A stretch of 64,000 nucleotides of DNA from Enterococcus ureasiticus (GTDB lineage Bacteria > Bacillota > Bacilli > Lactobacillales > Enterococcaceae). This document shows, one piece after another, positions 55,605 to 64,000 of this stretch (the stretch's first letter is position 1; every line of letters begins with the position of its first letter). The translations under genes were made by a program, and so were the position numbers. Under the pieces are notes generated by a model, which was given only the letters and a program-made list of their open reading frames with translations, searched no databases and was not told the origin of the DNA. Where the stretch lies: positions 186,001 to 250,000 of the forward strand of contig NZ_MIJZ01000001.1 in the NCBI RefSeq assembly GCF_001730285.1. The letters are read 5' to 3'.

Positions 55605-56598
55605 ATCGTTTGCCTGATCGTAACTCTTGTAAACGTCGCTCGCGATTTTTAGTCAGGTCCTTTATTCTAGGTCTAGGTAAAATCGATTCAGCAGTTATGC
55701 ACGAACGTTTAATATGTGTTGTAGAATCATTTGTATCAAACTGATTTAAATAGTCAATAACTTCTCTGACAATTTGGGTAGGGGTAGAAGCACCAGCTGT
55801 CACGGCTACTTGTTCGACATCAATTAACCACGTAGTATCGATTTGTGAAACGTCAGATATCCGTTGAGCAGGAACACCTGCCTGTTCGATAGAAACTTGA
55901 GCTAAGCGATTACTATTATTACTTTTTGGATCACCAACAACAATCGTCAAATCACACCCTTGAGCTTGCTCAACGACCGCTTCTTGACGAACTTGGGTAG
56001 CTTTGCAGATGTCTTTATGAATAAGCACGTGAGGATATTTCTCTTGAATCGAATCCATCAAATCACTAACATCCCATTGGCTCATAGTTGTTTGGTTAGT
56101 CACAAAAATTTTATCAGCAGCTAACTTTAAAGTAGCAATATCAGCTAGATTGGCAACTAAATGAACATGTTCCGGAGAAACGCCTAGCGCTCCTTCAGGT
56201 TCAGGATGATTTTTTTTTCCAATATATATAATCTCATAACCTTCTGACACTTTTTCAGCGATTAGTTCATGTGTAATCATCACGTCAGGACAAGTCGCAT
56301 CAATAACAGTTAATCCTTTTTCCACCGCTAGTTCTTTTACTTTGGGTGAAGTTCCATGAGCTGTAAAAATAACGGTTCCCTGATCGACTTGAAATAGAAT
56401 ATCTTCTCGGTTATCGCCATCTAAGGTATGGATTCCAATACTTTCAAAAGCATCAGTTACATGTTTATTATGAACGATCATCCCTAAAATATAGATTGGT
56501 CGTGGTAAATTTTCATCCAAAGATGCATTTCTGGCAATAACCATTGCGTCAACAACACCATAACAATAGCCTCGTGGACTAATATTTTTAATTTTCAT
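55603..56598 (-). CDS. ispH: 4-hydroxy-3-methylbut-2-enyl diphosphate reductase IspH
   Basis: A 331-residue IspH (LytB), the last enzyme of the MEP isoprenoid pathway. The three cluster Cys are in GYCYGV (residue 12), DATCPDV and KDICKAT; catalytic positions H (VHNKHV), H (TAHGTS), HPEPEG and TNQTTMS are all present, so it should be active. Neighbours are not isoprenoid genes, and enterococci use the mevalonate route, so its substrate source is unclear. The start ATG lies behind an AGGAG-like GGAGTTACG site. It ends at the convergent terminator. Confidence 0.93.
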   Translation of the reverse strand: MKIKNISPRGYCYGVVDAMVIARNASLDENLPRPIYILGMIVHNKHVTDAFESIGIHTLDGDNREDILFQVDQGTVIFTAHGTSPKVKELAVEKGLTVIDATCPDVMITHELIAEKVSEGYEIIYIGKKNHPEPEGALGVSPEHVHLVANLADIATLKLAADKIFVTNQTTMSQWDVSDLMDSIQEKYPHVLIHKDICKATQVRQEAVVEQAQGCDLTIVVGDPKSNNSNRLAQVSIEQAGVPAQRISDVSQIDTTWLIDVEQVAVTAGASTPTQIVREVIDYLNQFDTNDSTTHIKRSCITAESILPRPRIKDLTKNRERRLQELRSGKR

Positions 56599-56786
56599 AA
56601 ATGACGTAACTCCTATTTACTAAATTTAATGTCCTCTTTACTATACAACATTTTTATTAAAAATGTATAAAGAGTTTGTAGCAATTAGGATATAGTAGCA
56701 AAATGATAGCCAGATGAAGCGATATGAGCTATTATAAACACAAGAAAGTTTTTGCTTATACGAATACTAAAATGGAGGAATGGATC

Positions 56787-57716
56787 ATGACTCAAATTTT
56801 TAATTCTGTTACTGAATTAATAGGTAAGACACCTATAGTAAAATTAGGACGTATTGTCCCGGATGGAGCAGCTGATATTTTTGTGAAACTTGAATTTTTC
56901 AATCCTGGGGGAAGCGTAAAAGACCGAATTGCATTAAGTATGATCGAAAAAGCTGAAAAAAACGGACAACTTAAAACAGGTGATACAATCGTAGAACCAA
57001 CAAGCGGAAACACTGGTATCGGTTTAGCGATGGTCGGTGCTGCAAAGGGGTATAATGTCGTAATTGTTATGCCGGATACAATGAGTATCGAACGCAGAAA
57101 ATTAATGCAAGCTTATGGGGCTGAGTTATTGTTAACACCTGGTGCTGAAGGGATGAAAGGGGCAATTGCTAAAGCCACAGAACTGTCAGAAAAAGATGGT
57201 TACTTTATGCCTATGCAGTTTGATAATCCTGCTAATCCAGAAGCACATGAAAAAACAACTGGAAAAGAAATCCAAGATGTATTTGGGCCAGCTGGTTTGG
57301 ATGCTTTTGTTGCTGGAATTGGGACGGGTGGAACAATAACCGGAGTTGGGAAAGAATTAAAAAGAGTCTATCCAAAAATTTCAATTGTTGCCGTTGAGCC
57401 AACAGAATCACCTGTTCTGGAAGGTGGGGCTCCAGGTCCACATAAAATTCAAGGAATCGGTGCAGGGTTCATTCCTAAAGTTTTAGATACAGAGATATAT
57501 GGGAAAGTAATTGCAGTACCTAGTGAAGATGCAATGGAAACAGCGCGACAATTAGCAGTTAAAGAAGGATTATTAGTCGGGATATCGGCAGGAGCAGCTG
57601 TACATGCTGCAATTCAAGTAGCTAAAGAATTAGGTGCTGGGAAAAAAGTACTGACTGTTATTCCTGATAACGGCGAACGGTATCTTTCAACTGCACTATA
57701 TAATTTTTCTGAATAG
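56787..57716 (+). CDS. cysK: Cysteine synthase A
   Basis: A 309-residue PLP enzyme making cysteine from O-acetylserine and sulfide. The PLP lysine is in GGSVKDRIA (residue 46), the phosphate loop GTGGTITG (about 180-187), the substrate loop [12 protein letters not shown], and the C-terminal [13 protein letters not shown] 56787 has GGAGGAATGGATC; the frame stays open upstream to 56724, but without a ribosome site. Confidence 0.96.
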   Translation: MTQIFNSVTELIGKTPIVKLGRIVPDGAADIFVKLEFFNPGGSVKDRIALSMIEKAEKNGQLKTGDTIVEPTSGNTGIGLAMVGAAKGYNVVIVMPDTMSIERRKLMQAYGAELLLTPGAEGMKGAIAKATELSEKDGYFMPMQFDNPANPEAHEKTTGKEIQDVFGPAGLDAFVAGIGTGGTITGVGKELKRVYPKISIVAVEPTESPVLEGGAPGPHKIQGIGAGFIPKVLDTEIYGKVIAVPSEDAMETARQLAVKEGLLVGISAGAAVHAAIQVAKELGAGKKVLTVIPDNGERYLSTALYNFSE

Positions 57717-57725
57717 TTTATTTAA

Positions 57726-57757
57726 AAAAGGAAGCGTAGAGTTACGACTTCCTTTTT
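57726..57757 (+). terminator. Terminator after cysK
   Basis: AAGGAAGCGTA pairs with TACGACTTCCTT (one bulge) and runs into six T. Confidence 0.85.
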
Positions 57758-57855
57758 TATCGCGCTAAACTAATCCAAAAAGTATGTAATATTTTTCAAA
57801 TTCACTGAAAACAGCGATAAACATGATATTTCCTATACTATTTATACAATTATTC

Positions 57856-57884
57856 TTGTCAAGATAGATTAGAAATAGTATCAT
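57856..57884 (+). promoter_or_regulatory. perR promoter
   Basis: TTGTCA, a 17-base spacer and TATCAT. The upstream sequence TTATACAATTATTC is a weak match to half of a Per box and is not counted as a site. Confidence 0.65.
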
Positions 57885-57913
57885 TTAAGAAAGAAGACTA
57901 GGAGGGGAACCAA

Positions 57914-58351
57914 ATGGACAATATATTGGTAAAGAATGCACTTGAAGAATTAAAAGAAGCCAATATTCGTATTACTCCTCAAAGATATGCAATTTTAGAA
58001 TATCTCATTGAGAATCATAGTCATCCGACAGCAGATGAAATTTATCGTTCACTAGAAGATCGTTTTCCAAATATGAGTGTTGCGACTGTTTATAACAATT
58101 TACGTTTGTTTACTGATATTGGTTTTGTTCAAGAAATGAATTATGGTGACGCGTCTAGCCGTTTTGATTTCAGTTCCAAAAAACATTATCATGCGATCTG
58201 TCAGAATTGTGGTAAAATCGTCGATTTCCATTATCCAGGCTTGGAAGATGTAGAGATGGCGGCAAGTAAATTGACTGGATTTGAAATTAATGAACATAGA
58301 TTAGAATTATATGGTCTATGTCCGGACTGTCAAAAAGCAAAAAAAGAATGA
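57914..58351 (+). CDS. perR: Peroxide-responsive repressor PerR (Fur family)
   Basis: A 145-residue Fur-family regulator: winged helix (1-83, with SVATVYNNLRLF), then the dimer domain. Regulatory-metal ligands fit PerR: His in HSHPTADE (36-37), Asp in NYGDASSRFD (86), His in KKHYHAICQ, and Asp in KIVDFHYPG (the Asp in place of Fur's Glu). Structural Zn Cys pairs CQNCG and CPDCQ are present. Fe-catalysed His oxidation by peroxide releases DNA. It is followed by ridA 13 bases later. Confidence 0.94.
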   Translation: MDNILVKNALEELKEANIRITPQRYAILEYLIENHSHPTADEIYRSLEDRFPNMSVATVYNNLRLFTDIGFVQEMNYGDASSRFDFSSKKHYHAICQNCGKIVDFHYPGLEDVEMAASKLTGFEINEHRLELYGLCPDCQKAKKE

Positions 58352-58364
58352 AATGAGGGATAAA

Positions 58365-58745
58365 ATGAAATCAATCCAAACAGATAAAGCACCAAAAGCG
58401 ATCGGACCTTATGTACAAGGAAACATTGTAAATGGCTTATTATTTGCTTCAGGTCAAGTTCCTTTAAGTCCTGAAACCGGGGAAGTTGTTGGTACTACAA
58501 TAGAAGAACAAGCAGAACAAGTTCTTAAAAATATTGCAGCAATTTTAGAAGAAGTTGGCAGTGATTTTGACCATGTTGTCAAAACAACGTGTTTTTTAAA
58601 GAATATGAACGATTTTACAGCTTTTAATGACGTTTACGCAGGAGCATTTACAAACCAATTACCTGCTCGTTCAGCCGTTGAAGTAGCCCGCTTACCAAAA
58701 GATGTTCTTATTGAAATAGAAATTATTGCTGCAGTAAATGAATAG
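58365..58745 (+). CDS. ridA: RidA-family imine/enamine deaminase
   Basis: A 126-residue RidA/YabJ/YjgF protein. It hydrolyses reactive 2-aminoacrylate-type intermediates formed by PLP enzymes. The defining Arg is in PARSAVEVARLP (about 105) and the SGQVPLSPETGE loop is present. ATG 58365 has GAGGG. The location right after perR and near cysK fits a protective role (inference). Confidence 0.94.
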   Translation: MKSIQTDKAPKAIGPYVQGNIVNGLLFASGQVPLSPETGEVVGTTIEEQAEQVLKNIAAILEEVGSDFDHVVKTTCFLKNMNDFTAFNDVYAGAFTNQLPARSAVEVARLPKDVLIEIEIIAAVNE

Positions 58746-58759
58746 CAATTTATTTTCAC

Positions 58760-58793
58760 AAGCTGAGAAATGTTAATTTCTCAGCTTTTTTTA
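58760..58793 (+). terminator. Terminator after perR-ridA
   Basis: AGCTGAGAAAT / ATTTCTCAGCT, an 11-bp perfect stem with a 4-base loop and seven T. Confidence 0.93.
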
Positions 58794-58999
58794 TTGTAAA
58801 AACAGCATTTTAAATTAGTTTTTAGGTTGTGCAGATGAAAAATAGGTTAAGAAAGAAAGAGTTTGTGAAAAAATAAGTTAGCGTTTCACAAGCAAAGAAC
58901 TCGAATATGGCTTTCTACTTTGTTATATTTTTAGTATACCAATAGATTCAAACTAGATTTGTTGGTGAAAAATTTAACTTGAAAGAAGGGATTTACAAA

Positions 59000-60349
59000 A
59001 TGAAAGTCGTAGTCGTAGGATGTACGCATGCAGGAACAGCTGCAGTCAAAAGTATTTTAACAAATCACCCAAACGCGGAGGTAACCGTTTATGAGCGAAA
59101 TGATAATGTATCGTTTCTATCATGTGGGATTGCTTTATACGTTGGAGGAGTAGTGAAGGAGGCTAGCAGCTTATTCTATTCAAGTCCTGAAGAACTAGCG
59201 TCTCTAGGTGCTACAGTTAAAATGGAACATGAAGTCGAAACAATCGATGTTGATCATAAAACAGTCACTGCAAAAGATTTACACACGGGTATTGAAGAAA
59301 CTGTTTCGTATGATAAATTAGTTATGACAACAGGTTCATGGCCAATTATTCCGCCAATCAAAGGAATCGAAGCTGAGAATATTTTATTATGTAAAAACTT
59401 TAATCAAGCAAATGTGATTATCGAACGTGCAAAAAATGCCAAAAAAGTTGTCGTTGTAGGCGGCGGATATATCGGAATCGAATTGGTGGAAGCATTTGTA
59501 GAATCTGGTAAAGAAGTTACTTTGATCGATGGTTTGGATCGTATTTTAAATAAATATTTAGATAAGCCTTTTACAGATGTTTTAGAAAAAGAACTTGTCG
59601 ATCGCGGTGTAACTTTAGCGCTGGGTGAGAATGTTCAAGAATTTAAAGCTGATGCAAGTGGCCATGTGAATAAAGTAATTACTCCTAGCCAAGAATTCGA
59701 AGCGGATATGGTTATTATGTGTGTTGGTTTCAGTCCAAATACAACCTTACTTAAAGATAAAGTCGATATGTTACCTAATGGAGCTATTGTGGTTGATAAG
59801 TTTATGAAATCAAGCAATCCTGATATTCTTGCTGCTGGTGATAGTGCAGTTGTACACTATAATCCAAGTAACACGACTAATTATATTCCACTAGCGACAA
59901 ACGCTGTTCGTCAAGGTATGTTAGTAGGTTACAATTTAACCGAAGAAAAACTAGCTTATCGTGGGACACAAGGAACTTCTGGTCTATATTTATTTGGCTG
60001 GAAAATCGGCTCAACAGGAGTTACATTAGAAAGTGCAAAAATGAACAACTTAGATGTAGATGCAACACAATTTGAGGATAACTATCGTCCAGAATTCATG
60101 CCGACAACTGAAAATGTCATGATGGAACTAGTTTATGAAAAAGGAACAAATCGTATCGTAGGCGGACAATTAATGTCTAAGTATGACATTACCCAATCAG
60201 CTAATACATTATCATTAGCTGTTCAAAATGAAATGACTGTTGAAGATCTTGCGTTATCAGATTTCTTCTTCCAGCCACATTTTGATCGTCCTTGGAACTA
60301 CTTGAACTTGTTAGCTCAAGCTGCACTAAAAGATATCGCTAAAAATTAA
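59000..60349 (+). CDS. nox: NADH oxidase (water-forming)
   Basis: A 449-residue flavoprotein that reduces O2 to water with NADH, regenerating NAD+ and removing oxygen. FAD motif GCTHAGTAA (8-16), redox-active Cys in FLSCGIALYVGG (Cys 42), NAD motif VVGGGYIGIELVEAF (about 157-171), AAGDSAVVHY and the C-terminal FFFQPHFDRPWNYLN. I recognise it as very close to the well-known E. faecalis Nox. ATG 59000 has GAAGGG; an upstream TTG at 58979 is not needed. Confidence 0.97.
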   Translation: MKVVVVGCTHAGTAAVKSILTNHPNAEVTVYERNDNVSFLSCGIALYVGGVVKEASSLFYSSPEELASLGATVKMEHEVETIDVDHKTVTAKDLHTGIEETVSYDKLVMTTGSWPIIPPIKGIEAENILLCKNFNQANVIIERAKNAKKVVVVGGGYIGIELVEAFVESGKEVTLIDGLDRILNKYLDKPFTDVLEKELVDRGVTLALGENVQEFKADASGHVNKVITPSQEFEADMVIMCVGFSPNTTLLKDKVDMLPNGAIVVDKFMKSSNPDILAAGDSAVVHYNPSNTTNYIPLATNAVRQGMLVGYNLTEEKLAYRGTQGTSGLYLFGWKIGSTGVTLESAKMNNLDVDATQFEDNYRPEFMPTTENVMMELVYEKGTNRIVGGQLMSKYDITQSANTLSLAVQNEMTVEDLALSDFFFQPHFDRPWNYLNLLAQAALKDIAKN

Positions 60350-60357
60350 TGAAGAAA

Positions 60358-60392
60358 AATAGAGTTGAGTGTAAATTCAGCTCTATTTTTTT
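60358..60392 (+). terminator. Terminator after nox
   Basis: AATAGAGTTGA pairs with TCAGCTCTATT, followed by seven T. Confidence 0.88.
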
Positions 60393-60471
60393 ATAAATAA
60401 AGCTGAATACTTGGTCTTTTCGCTACTTTTTTGAGATACTTAAAAGGTAAATAGAATTGAGGGGTTAGATG

Positions 60472-61122
60472 ATGAAAGAAAATAGGACTATGAAAGAAAT
60501 TATACTTCGTTCCATGTATGCTTTAATTGGAGTAGCAATTTTAGCTTTTGGTGCGGCAACTTTACGTGTAGGTCAAGTAGGATTAGATCCATATACTGCA
60601 GCAAATATTGGTATTGGTGCTGTTCTTGGGCTCTCATTAGGTGTTTATCAACTGATTGTGAATATCATTATTCTAGGACTTGTTTTTATTTTTGGAAGAA
60701 AATACATTGGTATAGGAACCGTGATAAATATGGTCCTTACAGGTTTTTTTATTGATTTTTATACGTGGATCTACACAACGTTTTTTCCAATTAAAATCAC
60801 TCTACTTTCACAAGGGCTATTACTTGTTTTCGGCGTAGTGATCTTTACTTTTGGCGCATCGTTTTATATGTCGGCAAAACTAGGGAATGCCCCATATGAC
60901 GCAATTGCTCCAATTATCGTTGATCGTACTAAAGCTCAGTATCGTATAGTGAGAGTTATACAAGATATCTTTTTTGTTATTTTAGCATTTATTTTTGGAG
61001 GTCCAGTTGGTATTGGAACAGTAATCAATGCGTTTTTCACAGGACCTTTAATTGATTTCTGGAATAAAAAAGTCAGTGAGCCGATAATCGAAAAAAGTGT
61101 AAAAGAAAAAGTGAATAACTAG
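60472..61122 (+). CDS. YczE/YyaS-family membrane protein
   Basis: A 216-residue protein with five or six membrane helices. Repeated GIGTVINM..TGFFIDF (about 80-98) and GIGTVINAFFTGPLIDFW (about 180-198) point to an internal duplication, a mark of the YczE/YyaS/YitT-like family. Transport role unknown. ATG 60472 is best spaced from GAGGGG; ATG 60469 is an alternative. Not obviously in an operon with nox, which has its own terminator. Confidence 0.85.
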   Translation: MKENRTMKEIILRSMYALIGVAILAFGAATLRVGQVGLDPYTAANIGIGAVLGLSLGVYQLIVNIIILGLVFIFGRKYIGIGTVINMVLTGFFIDFYTWIYTTFFPIKITLLSQGLLLVFGVVIFTFGASFYMSAKLGNAPYDAIAPIIVDRTKAQYRIVRVIQDIFFVILAFIFGGPVGIGTVINAFFTGPLIDFWNKKVSEPIIEKSVKEKVNN

Positions 61123-61168
61123 TTAGCCGAAAATATGAATAGAAAACAAAGTAGTTAAAATACTTTGT

Positions 61169-61367
61169 TTAGACTGTAGACAAATTACTGAATTTTTAGT
61201 ATTGTTTGCAGTTTTTTTATACTAATTATATAAACTATTATGAATTTAAAGAAACTAGCCACATGGCTATGGAAAACAGAAAAATCTGTATTTTTTTGTT
61301 TTAAATCTATATAAAAAATAATTAAAAGGAGCTGGCCTATCTGCCGACTCCTTTTTGTCTACAGTCT
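61169..61367. repeat. 199-bp element bounded by 14-bp inverted repeats
   Basis: AGACTGTAGACAAA at 61169-61182 is repeated inverted (TTTGTCTACAGTCT) at 61354-61367. Between them lie a promoter-like TTGCAG-N17-TATAAA (61207-61234), a 24-codon ORF from ATG 61240 (MNLKKLATWLWKTEKS start, no ribosome site) and a hairpin at 61324-61353 (AAAAGGAGCTGGC / GCCGACTCCTTTT). It looks like a small mobile or regulatory element or an sRNA gene. No target-site duplication is visible. Confidence 0.45.
61324..61355 (+). terminator. Rho-independent terminator in the intergenic element
   Basis: AAAAGGAG..TGGC pairs with GCC.GACTCCTTTT around a CTATCT loop and runs into T. It would end the putative small transcript starting near 61241. 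Confidence 0.7.
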
Positions 61368-61464
61368 GCAAAGCAGTTAAACTTCTTTTTTACTTTCGAA
61401 CTTATTTTTATAAGGTAAAAAGTTATCAATAATAACGGTATCGCTTAAAAAAAGGTTTCGATAA

Positions 61465-61496
61465 AAATATTATATTATATATTTAATATAATATTT
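61465..61496. promoter_or_regulatory. AT-only inverted repeat upstream of the 43-aa ORF
   Basis: AAATATTATATTA (61465-61477) and TAATATAATATTT (61484-61496) form a perfect 13-bp inverted repeat about 20 bases before the ribosome site of the small ORF. It includes a TATAAT. It may be an operator, a promoter -10 region or a leader hairpin. Confidence 0.4.
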
Positions 61497-61531
61497 ATCT
61501 ATTATATTATTTTAATAAGGAGGATATTAGT

Positions 61532-61663
61532 ATGTACAATATTTCGAAACGCTGTATAAATAGCGTTTTGACGTTTTTTTCCGTTAAAATCATTTTATTA
61601 TTATTAATTATTTTGTTAAAAATTAGGTATTTTCGATTCGTATCATTTCCAAAAATATTATAA
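61532..61663 (+). CDS. Small hydrophobic peptide (43 aa) upstream of the adhesin
   Basis: ATG 61532 follows a very strong AAGGAGG eight to nine bases upstream. The peptide has one membrane segment (VKIILLLLIILLKI, about residues 18-31) flanked by basic residues. The first codons contain a hairpin (AAACGCT / AGCGTTT, 61547-61568) with a T run shortly after. It could be a membrane microprotein, a leader peptide with a run of Leu/Ile codons, or a toxin-like peptide; nothing here decides. It is 141 bases before the adhesin start. Confidence 0.45.
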   Translation: MYNISKRCINSVLTFFSVKIILLLLIILLKIRYFRFVSFPKIL

Positions 61664-61804
61664 AGGTTATAAAATCCATAGATAGAAGCTTAAATAAATT
61701 TTTTATGTTGCTCATGTTTTACGAAGGGAGAGTGTCTATTAATTTTAACAAGCTTCTAGTTGTTCACTATGTGGTATTAGATTAAAAGTAAGAGGAGGAT
61801 AATT

Positions 61805-64000
61805 ATGAAAGATGATAAGCAGAAAAAGAAGAGCGCTAGCAAGTTGAAAAAACAAAATAAATATCGCGCGTTATCATTAGTGTTAACAAGTAGCTTAGTT
61901 ATTGCACCATTGACAGTCCCATTGTCATTTTATTTACCGGGAGGAATTACAGCTTCAGCTGCGATTTTAGATGCAGAAATTTTATCTAATATTAATAGTT
62001 CAAACAATAGTGGAACAAATACTGGAGCTCGTTGGGCTGCTGATGGCTCTACAAAAAATGTTGATTTTTCAATAACTGGAAGTGAGTTAGTTGGTGGTTC
62101 TGTTATTGCTAGTGGAACAAAACAAGCAGTTTTAACTATTCCAAGCGAATTGAATGGACGTGTTTCTACAAACGGAGCAGCACAAATCGATACAAATATT
62201 ACTTTAACGGTCAGTGATTTAACATTCTTGACAGGAACACTAAATGCAGTTAATCAATTATCTACATTATTAACAGATATTGTTGATGGTACATTGGGAA
62301 GTTTAACTGGTGTTACATTAAATTTGACAACAGTTAATCAGAAAATTGACGCTTTAAATAACCTTGAAAATTTTGGTAGTGCACAATTTAATTCTACGGC
62401 GACTCTTTCTCCAGATGGCAAATATATTCATGCCAATATCGATGATGGATTAGGTTTAGTCTTAGCACAGAATGTCTCCACTCTTTTACAAGATTTGAAA
62501 GCAGCAGTTGATGCCTTACATGCAACTGGTAGTGGAATCGCTAGTAATTTAGTTGCAACAGCAATTAATGCTGCTTTACTTCCAGTAAAAGGAACAGTAG
62601 ACTCAGCAATTAATTTAGCTCTTCCTTTTGTTGGGTTAGGTGGTGCTGGTGTAAATCAATTGGCAGATGCTTCTGTACTGGGTTCTACAACAATTAATAT
62701 TCCAACAACAGTGTCTAGTCCAACAAGCTTAGCAAAAAATTTAGATGCTAGATTTGTTGGTACTGTTATAAAAGCAGATGCTATAGATGTTAGTTTGATT
62801 AATACTGCTAATGGAGTTTCCGACATCTATTATGCTGGAAATACAGCTGTTGTAGCACCACCGGTTGTGACAAGTACTACTGGAACTTCTGCGACTGGTT
62901 ATACAGTAACGGGTACAGCTACAGCAGGCGATACAATCACTATTAAAAATGCAGGTGGTACAACAATTGCATCGGGACCGGCAACAGGTGGAAACTTCTC
63001 TATCAATATCCCACAAGGCGCCGCAACGGGAAATGAAGACTTAACAGCTACAGCTTCTAATGGTGGCACTGATAGTACACCGACAGCATTTACAACACCA
63101 GCAGATGCAGTAGTAGCACCACCAGTCGTAACGAATATAATAGGTACTTCTGCAACTGGCTATTCGGTAACGGGTACAGCTACAGCAGGGAATACAGTTA
63201 CTATTAAAAATGCAGGTGGCACAACAATTGCTTCAGGACCAGCAACAGGCGGGAACTTCTCAATCACCATTCCACAAGGTTCAGCAACTGAAAATGAAGC
63301 TTTGACAGCAATTGCATCTGATGGAAGTAATAATAGTACGCCGACAGCGTTTACAACACCAGCAGATGCAGTAGTAGTAGCATCACCAGTAGTGACAAAT
63401 ACAACAGGGACTTCTGCAACTGGCTATACAGTCACAGGTACTGCAACTGCAGGGAATACAGTTGATATTCGCAATGTAGGTGGGAATGTCATTGGAACGG
63501 GCACAGTTGATGGAACTGGAAATTTTACTATCACTATTCCACAAGGTCAGGCAACAGCAAGCGAATCGCTAACTGCGATTGCAAAATCTGGAACAGATGA
63601 AAGTACACCAACATCATTTAATACACCTGCTGATCCAATTGTTGTTGCATCGCCAGTCGTGACGAGTACAACTGGGACCTCAGCAATCGGGCATACTATA
63701 ATTGGAACTGCTACAGCGGGGAATACGGTGGATATCCGTAATGCTGGTGGGACTACAATTGGAAGCGGTATTGCCGATGGTAGTGGTAATTTTACCATTG
63801 CGATTTCTCAAGGATTGACAACTGCTAGTGAGTCATTGACTGCAGTAGCTAAAATTGGAATAAATGAAAGTATACCTACTCCATTCACAACGCCTGCCGA
63901 TCCAGTAATCATTAGTGCGCCAGTGGTTGACAATGTATCCGGTACTTCTACAACTGGCTATACAGTAACAGGTACAGCGACAGCAGGAATTACTATCGAC
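61805..64000 (+). CDS. Large repeat-containing surface adhesin (3' truncated by the window)
   Basis: An open frame of 732 codons from ATG 61805 (AGGAGG upstream) to the window edge. It has a long signal peptide with basic n-region (about residues 1-53), a unique adhesin-like N-domain rich in beta structure (about 55-345), then tandem Ig-like (Big_6-type) repeats of 87-89 residues starting near 62855, 63116, 63380, 63647 and 63914, each with GTSATGYTVTGTATAGNT and FTTPAD motifs. The protein should be exported and wall-attached; the anchor (LPXTG or WxL) is not in view. Confidence 0.9.
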   Translation, partial: MKDDKQKKKSASKLKKQNKYRALSLVLTSSLVIAPLTVPLSFYLPGGITASAAILDAEILSNINSSNNSGTNTGARWAADGSTKNVDFSITGSELVGGSVIASGTKQAVLTIPSELNGRVSTNGAAQIDTNITLTVSDLTFLTGTLNAVNQLSTLLTDIVDGTLGSLTGVTLNLTTVNQKIDALNNLENFGSAQFNSTATLSPDGKYIHANIDDGLGLVLAQNVSTLLQDLKAAVDALHATGSGIASNLVATAINAALLPVKGTVDSAINLALPFVGLGGAGVNQLADASVLGSTTINIPTTVSSPTSLAKNLDARFVGTVIKADAIDVSLINTANGVSDIYYAGNTAVVAPPVVTSTTGTSATGYTVTGTATAGDTITIKNAGGTTIASGPATGGNFSINIPQGAATGNEDLTATASNGGTDSTPTAFTTPADAVVAPPVVTNIIGTSATGYSVTGTATAGNTVTIKNAGGTTIASGPATGGNFSITIPQGSATENEALTAIASDGSNNSTPTAFTTPADAVVVASPVVTNTTGTSATGYTVTGTATAGNTVDIRNVGGNVIGTGTVDGTGNFTITIPQGQATASESLTAIAKSGTDESTPTSFNTPADPIVVASPVVTSTTGTSAIGHTIIGTATAGNTVDIRNAGGTTIGSGIADGSGNFTIAISQGLTTASESLTAVAKIGINESIPTPFTTPADPVIISAPVVDNVSGTSTTGYTVTGTATAGITID
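62855..64000 (+). repeat. Tandem in-frame Ig-like repeats of the adhesin
   Basis: At least four full units and the start of a fifth, spaced 261, 264, 267 and 267 bp. Units 1 and 2 are nearly identical in DNA (for example ACTATTAAAAATGCAGGTGG in both), units 3 and 4 are more diverged, which suggests recent duplication at the N-terminal side. The repeats probably continue past the window. Confidence 0.93.

Noticed and set aside
57843-57856. Per box upstream of perR
   Set aside because: TTATACAATTATTC matches only half of the palindromic consensus; not enough to claim autoregulation.
62741-63798. Minus-strand ORFs inside the adhesin gene
   Set aside because: They are Cys/Ser- or Val/Ala-rich low-complexity shadows of the Ig-like repeat region and lack ribosome binding sites.

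Overview
The window is low-GC chromosomal DNA from a Gram-positive lactic acid bacterium, almost certainly an Enterococcus related to E. faecalis but probably a different species. The evidence is the gene content and order: an enterococcal water-forming NADH oxidase, a psr-type LCP gene directly after pheA, PerR, a RibU vitamin transporter behind an FMN riboswitch, strong AGGAGG ribosome binding sites, frequent TTG/GTG starts, and long blocks collinear with Bacillus subtilis (xerD-ribT-scpA-scpB-rluB; fer/ypbB-recQ-ypbE-cmk-rpsA-der-hup; ypiA-ypiB-ypjD-dapB-cca; lexA-ynzC-tkt). No rRNA, tRNA, CRISPR array, intact insertion sequence or prophage was seen.

Layout. 1-7.7 kb: tail of an unknown gene, a DUF1576 membrane protein with a small partner, a TetR regulator, a YxeA-like protein, a cyclophilin lipoprotein, a MupG (MurNAc-6P recycling) enzyme, a Nudix hydrolase and a membrane-anchored alpha/beta hydrolase. 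7.8-11.3 kb: xerD, ribT, the condensin subunits scpA/scpB, and rluB. 11.3-12.8 kb: FMN riboswitch and ribU, separated by an unusual 540-nt spacer with 119-bp tandem repeats. 12.9-23.8 kb: hydrolase, ferredoxin, YpbB-RecQ, LysM protein, cmk, rpsA, a divergent AraC-type regulator/acylating aldehyde dehydrogenase pair, der and hup. 23.9-33.3 kb: small orphan protein, a degenerate AroB-like protein, the TPR protein YpiA, YpiB, a YitT membrane protein, MazG, dapB, cca, thioesterase, quinone-oxidoreductase-like dehydrogenase and a YgbA-type protein. 33.3-41.9 kb: the aromatic amino acid operon aroE-DAHP synthase-aroB-aroC-tyrA-aroA-aroK-pheA behind a long leader. 42-47.5 kb: LCP protein, DegV, three small orphan genes and a CPA1 Na+/H+ antiporter. 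47.6-54.3 kb: ABC-F protein, thyA, dfrA, lexA, ynzC, tkt. 54.7-61.1 kb: secreted glucosaminidase, ispH, cysK, perR, ridA, nox and a YczE-like membrane protein. 61.1-64 kb: an AT-rich non-coding stretch and the start of a large repeat-containing surface adhesin that runs off the window.

How the genes work together. The aro block carries almost the whole route from central metabolism to chorismate and then to Tyr/Phe precursors (only dehydroquinase is missing). Its leader has a consensus promoter, a 20-codon peptide ending in Tyr-Tyr-Phe-Ser-Tyr-Phe, and five RNA segments that can pair alternately and finish in a Rho-independent terminator. This reads as a complete trp-style ribosome-mediated attenuator for aromatic amino acids and is the most interesting regulatory system found. 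Other points worth checking are the catalytically degraded AroB homologue, an AraC regulator whose receiver domain has lost its phospho-acceptor aspartate, an ispH without visible MEP-pathway neighbours, repeat elements in intergenic regions, and a 43-codon hydrophobic peptide in the leader region of the adhesin.
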